Assembly (NCBI RefSeq): GCF_014897705.1
Contig: NZ_JABUXV010000010.1
Location: 124,001 to 188,000, forward strand
DNA length: 64,000 nt
DNA from: Brachybacterium sp. FME24
GTDB lineage: Bacteria; Actinomycetota; Actinomycetes; Actinomycetales; Dermabacteraceae
Direction: 5' to 3'
The notes under the pieces were generated by a model, which was not told the DNA's origin, ran no database searches, and saw nothing but the letters and a program-made list of their open reading frames with translations. Position numbers and translations under genes: made by a program. Below are positions 59,063 through 64,000 of this stretch, one piece after another; position 1 is the stretch's first letter, and every line of letters begins with the position of its first letter.

Positions 59063-59836
59063 TCAGCCGCTCTCGGCTTCGCGCGCCGTCACCCAGCGCT
59101 GCAGATGGTCGGTGAAGGCGCTCGAATTGCACAGGCTGGACGGGTCGAAGGAATCCGCGATGACGCGGAACTCGGAGTTCACCAGCGCCTCATGGGTGCG
59201 GCGCATCATCGCCTTCGCCAACGTCGAGTGATCTCCGACCAGGCACAGCGTCGGGGTGGTGCAGCGGCGCAGAGCGTCCTCGAAGTGCACCTGATTGACC
59301 ACGCGCCGCTGCGTCACGAGATCGTCGATCCGCGCCGTCAGGAAGACCTGGGCCATCGCCTCGCCGGCCTCCGGCCAGCGCGGGTAGGCCGCCCGGGTGG
59401 CTGCTGCCAGGGCCTTGCGGGGCATCGCCCGGAGCATCGCCGGCTGCAGGTGCGCGGGCCACAGCTGGAGGCGCTCGCGCAGCGAGCGAGGGCGCACGTC
59501 GCACAGGCTGTCGCAGATCACCGCCGATTCGGTCAGCTCGGGGTGCCTCTGCATGAACTGCTGGACCACGACTCCGCCGTAGGAGATGCCGACCAGATGG
59601 GCGCTGTCGAGGTCGCGCTCACGCAGCGCGCGGGCGATCTCGTCGGCCTGTACGGTCAGCACCTCACGGTCCGGGATCCCCGCCAGGGACTGCGATCGCC
59701 CGGTGCCCCGCAGGTCCACGGCGAGGCATCGCACCCCCTCGAACGCGTCGAGCTGGGGTTCGTACATCGTGTGATCGCACCCCAGGCCCGGCACGAGCAC
59801 GACGGTGGGCCCGCTGCCGCGGTCGACGAGGAACAT
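59063..59836 (-). CDS. Alpha/beta hydrolase
   Basis: 257 residues of the alpha/beta hydrolase fold: VVLVPGLGCDHTMYEPQ, VDLRGTGRSQ, nucleophile elbow LVGISYGGVVVQQF and an Asp strand in TPTLCLVGDHS. The final His is uncertain. Such proteins are esterases, lactonases or C-C hydrolases; nothing narrows it here. ATG 59836 has GAGGTG about 5 bp upstream; a GTG 12 bp earlier is possible. It is divergent from the GntR gene. Confidence 0.86.
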   Translation of the reverse strand: MFLVDRGSGPTVVLVPGLGCDHTMYEPQLDAFEGVRCLAVDLRGTGRSQSLAGIPDREVLTVQADEIARALRERDLDSAHLVGISYGGVVVQQFMQRHPELTESAVICDSLCDVRPRSLRERLQLWPAHLQPAMLRAMPRKALAAATRAAYPRWPEAGEAMAQVFLTARIDDLVTQRRVVNQVHFEDALRRCTTPTLCLVGDHSTLAKAMMRRTHEALVNSEFRVIADSFDPSSLCNSSAFTDHLQRWVTAREAESG

Positions 59837-60107
59837 CGTGCACCTCACTCACGTCGTCGTCAGGATGCCAACGTAGTGCGGAAGGGGGACGCGGCGCAGC
59901 ATTTTGCCAGGAGTGAGCTCACGGCCGGACTCCCCGCCAGGGGCGCTCGTGGCCGCCGACGTCAAGAGGAACCCTCGGGCTGTCCGGCGGGGCGCATCAT
60001 CCCCAGCGTCGCGATCACCACGCCATGACCTGCAGTGCCGAGAAGATGCTCGCTGCCACTTCGGAGGAGGATCGTGGGCGGTCGGTCCTGCGAGGAGTCG
60101 ACCATGG

Positions 60108-60113
60108 GAAGAT
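60108..60113 (+). promoter_or_regulatory. Weak -10 element for leaderless transcript
   Basis: GAAGAT ends 6 bp before ATG 60120 of the GntR gene, matching the A2/T6 positions only. Confidence 0.3.
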
Positions 60114-60119
60114 CAGCGC

Positions 60120-60869
60120 ATGGTTGACCGCTCCAAATTCCGGACCCTCGTGGACGAGCTGCGCCGCGAGATCGAGGCGCTGCCCGTCGGGTCCTCAGTC
60201 CCGAGCGAACGGGCCCTCGCCGTCGATTCCGGCGTCTCGCGGATGACGGCACGGCGGGCCCTGGACGAACTCACCCGAGAGGGCCGCCTGGTGCGAGAGG
60301 TGGGTCGCGGCTCCTTCGTGGCGCGACCGGCCGTGAACCTCCCACTGCACCTGACAGGCTTCACCGAGGACATGGCCTCGCGCGGGATCGAGGCGAGCTC
60401 ACGCGTACTGCGGATCGCCGAGGAGCAGGCAGACGCCCGCGCCGCGGAGAGCCTTGGCCTCGCCGAGGGCTCGCCCGTGATCCGCCTGGATCGAGTGCGA
60501 CTGGCCGACGGCCGGCCGATGGCGATCGAACGCACCACCCTGGATGCGGCCGTCGTTCCCGGCTTGGCCGACGTCGACTTCGCAGGCAGGTCCCTCTACG
60601 GCGAGCTGGAGCACCGCTACGGTGTGCTGTTCGACGCCGGCGAGCAGACGATCCGAGCGGCGATCGTGCGCCCGGAGGACGCTGCACAGCTCGAGGTCGA
60701 CGAGGGTTCAGCGGTGCTCGAGTTCGTGCGGGTCTCCGGTCGGGGTGGTCGGTCGATCGAGCGGACCGTCTCGACCTATCCGGGAGATCGTTTCGAGCTG
60801 TCGGCTCAGATCGCACCGGTCACAGCTCAGGAATCCGGGGGCCGAAGCGCTCTACGAGTGCGGCATTGA
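60120..60869 (+). CDS. GntR-family regulator with UTRA domain
   Basis: 249 residues. N-terminal GntR winged helix (PVGSSVPSERALAVDSGVSRMTARRALDELTREGRLVREVG, by position about 21-61) and a UTRA effector domain (residues ~90-235). This HutC/DasR type usually binds a phosphosugar and represses a PTS operon. Its last 50 bp overlap the convergent SIS gene. A DasR-like site overlaps the promoter region of that PTS operon, making it the likely target. ATG 60120 is the family-like start. Confidence 0.9.
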   Translation: MVDRSKFRTLVDELRREIEALPVGSSVPSERALAVDSGVSRMTARRALDELTREGRLVREVGRGSFVARPAVNLPLHLTGFTEDMASRGIEASSRVLRIAEEQADARAAESLGLAEGSPVIRLDRVRLADGRPMAIERTTLDAAVVPGLADVDFAGRSLYGELEHRYGVLFDAGEQTIRAAIVRPEDAAQLEVDEGSAVLEFVRVSGRGGRSIERTVSTYPGDRFELSAQIAPVTAQESGGRSALRVRH

Positions 60870-61515
60870 AGTCGTCCGTCCCGGAGACGTTCGCGCTCTT
60901 CCAGCGGGGCACGTCCGGGGCGATGGAGTCGATCTGACGCAGGATCGCCGTCCAGAGCGAGGCGGTGAGGATCGTCGAGGCGGGAGCGGTCACGGGCGCC
61001 TGCGGCGGCCAGGTGACGTCCCCCGCGGGCACGGCGGTATCCAGCACGATGTCCGCGATCTCGAACAGTCGATGCTCTGCTCGCGTCGGGGCCGATGCGC
61101 TCGCGTGCACCGAGGTCATCGCGATGACGGTCGCCCCGGTCTCGCGGGCGTGCTGTGCGATCTCCACCGGATAGGGGTTCACCCCGGAGTTGGAGAAGAT
61201 CAGCACGCAGTCCGTGCCGGTGATCCCTGCCCGCTGCGCAACACCCGCGCCCAGCCCCCGCTCGCGTTCGGCCGCGGTCGAAGCACGCGCTCCGGCGAGC
61301 GGCAGGATGCCCTGATCCCACAGGGGGCGCACGAAGGCGAGTCCTCCGGCGCGGAAGAAGGTCTCCATCACGGCCGCCAGGGAGTGCCCTGCCCCGGCGG
61401 CGTACAGCAGGCCCTCCTCTCGACCCGTCGTGGCGATCGCCTCGGCGGCCTCGAGCACGCCGTCACGGTTGTCCTGGACCACGCGGGTGACCAGGTCGGT
61501 GAGATCGTCGATCAT
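60820..61515 (-). CDS. SIS-domain phosphosugar isomerase
   Basis: 231 residues with one SIS domain: LLYAAGAGHSLAAVMETFFRAGG, CVLIFSNSGVNPYPVEIAQHA and IVLDTAVPAGDVTWPP. It resembles the group of sugar isomerase proteins that accompany PTS transporters. It would convert the phosphosugar delivered by the PTS. ATG 61515 is preferred: it overlaps the PTS stop (ATGA) and AAGGAAGG lies 6 bp upstream; the ATG 6 bp earlier abuts the SD. Its 3-prime end overlaps gntR by 50 bp. Confidence 0.86.
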   Translation of the reverse strand: MIDDLTDLVTRVVQDNRDGVLEAAEAIATTGREEGLLYAAGAGHSLAAVMETFFRAGGLAFVRPLWDQGILPLAGARASTAAERERGLGAGVAQRAGITGTDCVLIFSNSGVNPYPVEIAQHARETGATVIAMTSVHASASAPTRAEHRLFEIADIVLDTAVPAGDVTWPPQAPVTAPASTILTASLWTAILRQIDSIAPDVPRWKSANVSGTDDFNAALVERFGPRIPEL

Positions 61516-63320
61516 CGCCATCCTTCCTTCTGCAGTGCGTCCAGGAGTCGTTCCTCGACGTGGTCGACATTGACGAAGTTCTCGATCGGGACCATGACCG
61601 GGGCGATACCGCCGAGTTCCTCGAGGTAGGTCTGCTGGGCGATCACGACGTCGGGATGCTCGCCGCGAGCGGAGCCGACGTCGGCGTGGCGCAAGGTGGC
61701 CGGGATCTCCAGACGCGCCAGCGCCTTCTCCGCGGTGGTGCGCAGGATCAGACTCGAGCCCATACCTGCGCCGCAGACGGCGAGGACATCGAGAGTCGCC
61801 GGGCGGTCGCTCGAGGACAACGTGGTGCCGGCGAGCTCGGTCAACGGGCCGGCACCTGAATCGCCGTGCGCGGTGTCGGCGCCGGCGATGGCTGGGGCGA
61901 GCGTCGCGGCGGCGGGCTCCGCACTGTTGTCGTCCGCGGGCAGGCGGCGTCCGAGGGCGACGAGCACGGCGATGGTCACGACCAGCGCGCTGCCGGCCAG
62001 CACCCAGATGGCCCAGGTGCCCAGCGGCGCGAGGAGGGAACCGAGACCGATGAGGGCCCAGCCGATCGCATACCAGTCGGCGTCGGCGAGGGTCGCGAGT
62101 TCCGGTGCGGTGCCGGCGTACAGGCTCCAGCCGATGGCCTGGCCGAACGCGAGCACCACACCGTTGAGGACGCCGCCGAAGATCGCTCCGCGCCAGCCGG
62201 CCACCGCGTTGCCGAACACTCCACCGGCGCCGCCACCGAAGAACAGCATGATCATCGGGGGGACCAGTACGAACCAGCCGGTGGCGGCGAAGATCAGCAT
62301 GAGCACGAGGAACACGAAGGTCGAGGCGAGGAAGCCGATCATGACAGAGGTCGGGGCTCGGGTGAAGGTGACCGGGAGGTCCAGGGCGGGCTTCGTGCCC
62401 GGCAGCACCTTCTCCGAGAGGCCCTTGAAGGCCGGGACGATCTCCGCGAGGAACATGCGCACGCCGAACAGCAGGATCGCGATGCCAGCGGCGAAGCGCA
62501 GCGCCTGCAGAATGGCCCAGACGCCGGGCAGCACGGTCGCGTCACCCATCTGCTCCTGGACCACGCCGGAATCGGCGAAGAGGATCGCGATCAGCATGAT
62601 CACGCCGATGATGGTGGCGGTGGAGACGTTGATGTCCTTGAAGAAGGAGACCGGCTTGGGCAGTCGCACCTTCTCGGAGTCGTGCGCGATGGGGTCGCCG
62701 AGCTTGAGGGCGCGGGCGCCATAGCCGGAGGCGATGGCGATCAAGGAGTCGGTGTGGGCGAGGCCCACCTCCTCGTCCCCCATGACCTTGCGCATGAGCG
62801 GGGCGGTCCACAGAGGCTGCAGCACCCAGTAGCAGCCGATGAGGATCGACCCCACGCCGGCGAGCACCCACCGGTTCACGTCGCCGAAGGCTTCGACGAG
62901 GCTCGCGGCGATCACCACGCTCATCCAATACATGAGGTGGCCGGTGAGGTAGACGAAACGAGCGGCCGGGAAGATCCGCACCAGCACCAGGTGGACCACG
63001 AAGCCGCCCGCGATGATCAGCGGCACCACCGACCCGGCGCCGGCGGTGAACTCGGTGAGTGTCGAGGTGGCCTGCGGCGGTTCGAGCCCCATGGCGCTGG
63101 AGACGATCACCTGGAAGCTGGCCAGTCCCCCGGTGAAGATCTCGACACCGATGTTGAGGATGACCACGCCGATGGTGGCTCGCAGTGCGCCGGCGACGAC
63201 CTCGTCGAACGGCTTGCGCTGCAGGATCAGGCCCACCAGTGCGATGAGCCCGATCAGGATGGATACCTGGGCGAACAGGTTGTCGGTGATGACTCTGACA
63301 ACGGCTTCGAAGGTGGTCAT
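61512..63320 (-). CDS. UlaA-family PTS EIIC-EIIB fusion
   Basis: 602 residues. Residues 1-~465 are membrane-embedded and match the ascorbate/galactitol-type EIIC (UlaA/SgcC) with FVYLTGHLMYWMSVVIA and GTKPALDLPVTF. An Ala/Ser-rich linker (~465-510) leads to an EIIB domain with the phospho-Cys loop VLAVCGAGMGSSLILRT. It imports and phosphorylates a sugar in one step, but needs an EIIA that is not encoded in this window. GAGGAG lies before ATG 63320 at 8 bp. First gene of the PTS-SIS operon. Confidence 0.92.
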   Translation of the reverse strand: MTTFEAVVRVITDNLFAQVSILIGLIALVGLILQRKPFDEVVAGALRATIGVVILNIGVEIFTGGLASFQVIVSSAMGLEPPQATSTLTEFTAGAGSVVPLIIAGGFVVHLVLVRIFPAARFVYLTGHLMYWMSVVIAASLVEAFGDVNRWVLAGVGSILIGCYWVLQPLWTAPLMRKVMGDEEVGLAHTDSLIAIASGYGARALKLGDPIAHDSEKVRLPKPVSFFKDINVSTATIIGVIMLIAILFADSGVVQEQMGDATVLPGVWAILQALRFAAGIAILLFGVRMFLAEIVPAFKGLSEKVLPGTKPALDLPVTFTRAPTSVMIGFLASTFVFLVLMLIFAATGWFVLVPPMIMLFFGGGAGGVFGNAVAGWRGAIFGGVLNGVVLAFGQAIGWSLYAGTAPELATLADADWYAIGWALIGLGSLLAPLGTWAIWVLAGSALVVTIAVLVALGRRLPADDNSAEPAAATLAPAIAGADTAHGDSGAGPLTELAGTTLSSSDRPATLDVLAVCGAGMGSSLILRTTAEKALARLEIPATLRHADVGSARGEHPDVVIAQQTYLEELGGIAPVMVPIENFVNVDHVEERLLDALQKEGWR

Positions 63321-63765
63321 GATCGGTCTCCTCGACGACGCGGCACCGGGCGGGCCTCGGCTCTCCAGCAAATGGTATAGCCCACTTGTGGTGTCGGGCA
63401 ACGAGTGCTCGCAGATTGCTCGAACGGCCAGGTGACGAATGGCGTGCGGGCGGCGCCGGCGCCCACCCACGCCCACCATGCAGTTAGATCACTGCGCTCG
63501 GTCACTCGCCCCGCGCACCCCTGCGACACCTTCGACGATCGGAATCAGCGCGGCCGTGGCTCTTCGCATTCTGAAGCCCTGCGGCCGGGCTGCCCACAAG
63601 GAGCTCCGGCGGCCGACCTCCGGCGCGAAGGGACTGGTCGCGGCGATCGTCGCACTCCTTATCGGACGACGACGCACAGATCCGGCGAAGACTCGCGAGA
63701 GGTGACATGGAGTGGCCTGCCAGGGCGCATCCCGGGAAGCCCGGAACGCCAGCTCGTCGACTCGC
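63321..63765. other. Intergenic region upstream of PTS operon
   Basis: 445 bp. Apart from the PTS promoter/operator region near 63373, I see no gene with a credible start. An 88-codon open frame on the plus strand (63439-63705) has no SD and no recognisable features. Confidence 0.45.
63373..63384 (-). promoter_or_regulatory. GntR/DasR-like operator overlapping PTS promoter
   Basis: TGGTATAGCCCA on the plus strand (TGGGCTATACCA on the minus) matches the DasR-type consensus TGGTCTAGACCA at 10 of 12 positions. On the minus strand it overlaps a TATACC -10-like box about 55 bp before the PTS start. The GntR/UTRA protein encoded downstream is the candidate ligand. Confidence 0.5.
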
Positions 63766-64000
63766 TCAGCTGTCGCTGACACCGATCGCGGGCAGGATGA
63801 CCTCGTCCGCGATCGCCTCCAGCTCACGTCGGGACGGAGCGCGACCGGCGTCCATCAGGATCTTGGCCATCATGGCCTCTCCGATATCGGCGACCATCGG
63901 CGTCACGCGATCGGCATCGATCACGCCGTGCGCCACGTAATGCCGCAGCACGGTGAGGGTCACCCGGCTGCCGCGCGCGTCGAGGACACGGTCGTACAGG
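63766..64000 (-). CDS. TetR-like regulator, C-terminal part (cut by window end)
   Basis: The frame is open through base 64000 and ends at 63766, so the protein starts beyond the window and its DNA-binding domain is not seen. The visible ~78 residues (LYDRVLDARGSRVTLTVLRHY, then helical segments with MVADIGEAMMAKILMDAGRAP) look like the helical ligand domain of a TetR-family protein. Assignment is tentative. Confidence 0.5.
   Translation of the reverse strand, partial: LYDRVLDARGSRVTLTVLRHYVAHGVIDADRVTPMVADIGEAMMAKILMDAGRAPSRRELEAIADEVILPAIGVSDS

Noticed and set aside
61866..63380. 504-codon open frame on the plus strand
   Set aside because: It is a shadow of the PTS gene, with His/Glu/Gly-rich composition and no start signal.
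63439..63705. 88-codon plus-strand ORF before the partial TetR gene
   Set aside because: No SD, Arg/Pro-rich composition and no recognisable domain; likely non-coding upstream region of the PTS operon.

Overview
The window is high-GC, gene-dense DNA from an actinobacterium. Overlapping ATGA/GTGA gene junctions, many candidate leaderless start codons, a CsbD stress protein, DesK-type two-component pairs and a CstA operon carrying a CC-terminal small protein fit Micrococcales. The overall gene mix resembles Brachybacterium (inference; no rRNA is present to confirm it). I see no tRNA, rRNA, CRISPR array, prophage or intact insertion sequence. It reads as ordinary chromosome with small accessory pockets at about 11.2-12 kb and 46.2-48.5 kb.

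Layout. 0-3.2 kb: the end of an MFS transporter, then a DrrAB-like ABC exporter divergent from a MarR regulator. 3.5-11 kb: secreted DUF4185 protein, a tautomerase-like protein, exported GH3 (NagZ-like) and NamZ-like enzymes, an RbsD/FucU mutarotase, a ribokinase-family kinase and a formylglycine-generating enzyme. This looks like cell-wall and glycan scavenging. 11.2-12 kb: a lower-GC island with one small secreted protein. 12-19.2 kb: a peptidase-LacI-DeoR operon divergent from a tagatose/amino-sugar operon (AgaS-like isomerase, ROK kinase, PfkB kinase, class II aldolase). 19.1-30 kb: a GAP-family membrane protein, two histidine kinase/response regulator pairs, a cstA-CC protein-ArsA-like ATPase operon and a DHA2 exporter. 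30-38.5 kb: small enzymes and regulators, a standalone PheS-like ligase behind a short leader ORF, a RidA/DapA pair and a DAHP synthase behind an aromatic leader peptide and attenuator. 38.7-44.1 kb: aconitase and an ATP-grasp/CocE-hydrolase pair. 44-48 kb: methyltransferase, CsbD, zinc-ribbon protein, degenerate repeats, an orphan Phd-like antitoxin and an XRE regulator. 48.5-52 kb: sulfatase, GSDH-like lipoprotein, SDR. 52.2-58.3 kb: a GlpP antiterminator followed by an intrinsic terminator and a four-gene operon (MFS, SDR, FAD oxidase, FGGY kinase). 58.3-64 kb: DUF421 protein, hydrolase, GntR regulator convergent with a UlaA-type PTS/SIS operon, and a partial TetR-like gene.

How the parts may work together. 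The sulfatase has a C-x-P-S-R site that needs conversion to formylglycine, and the FGE 38 kb away can supply it. The AgaS-ROK-PfkB-aldolase operon would take an amino sugar through tagatose-6-phosphate to triose phosphates. NamZ and GH3 together would release MurNAc and GlcNAc from peptidoglycan, while DUF4185 relatives cut D-arabinan. Post-initiation control is prominent: an aromatic-responsive attenuator before DAHP synthase, a leader ORF plus SD-masking hairpin before the PheS-like gene, and a terminator between glpP and its likely target operon. Many genes appear to be transcribed from a TAnnnT element whose last base lies seven nucleotides before the start codon, which implies leaderless mRNA.
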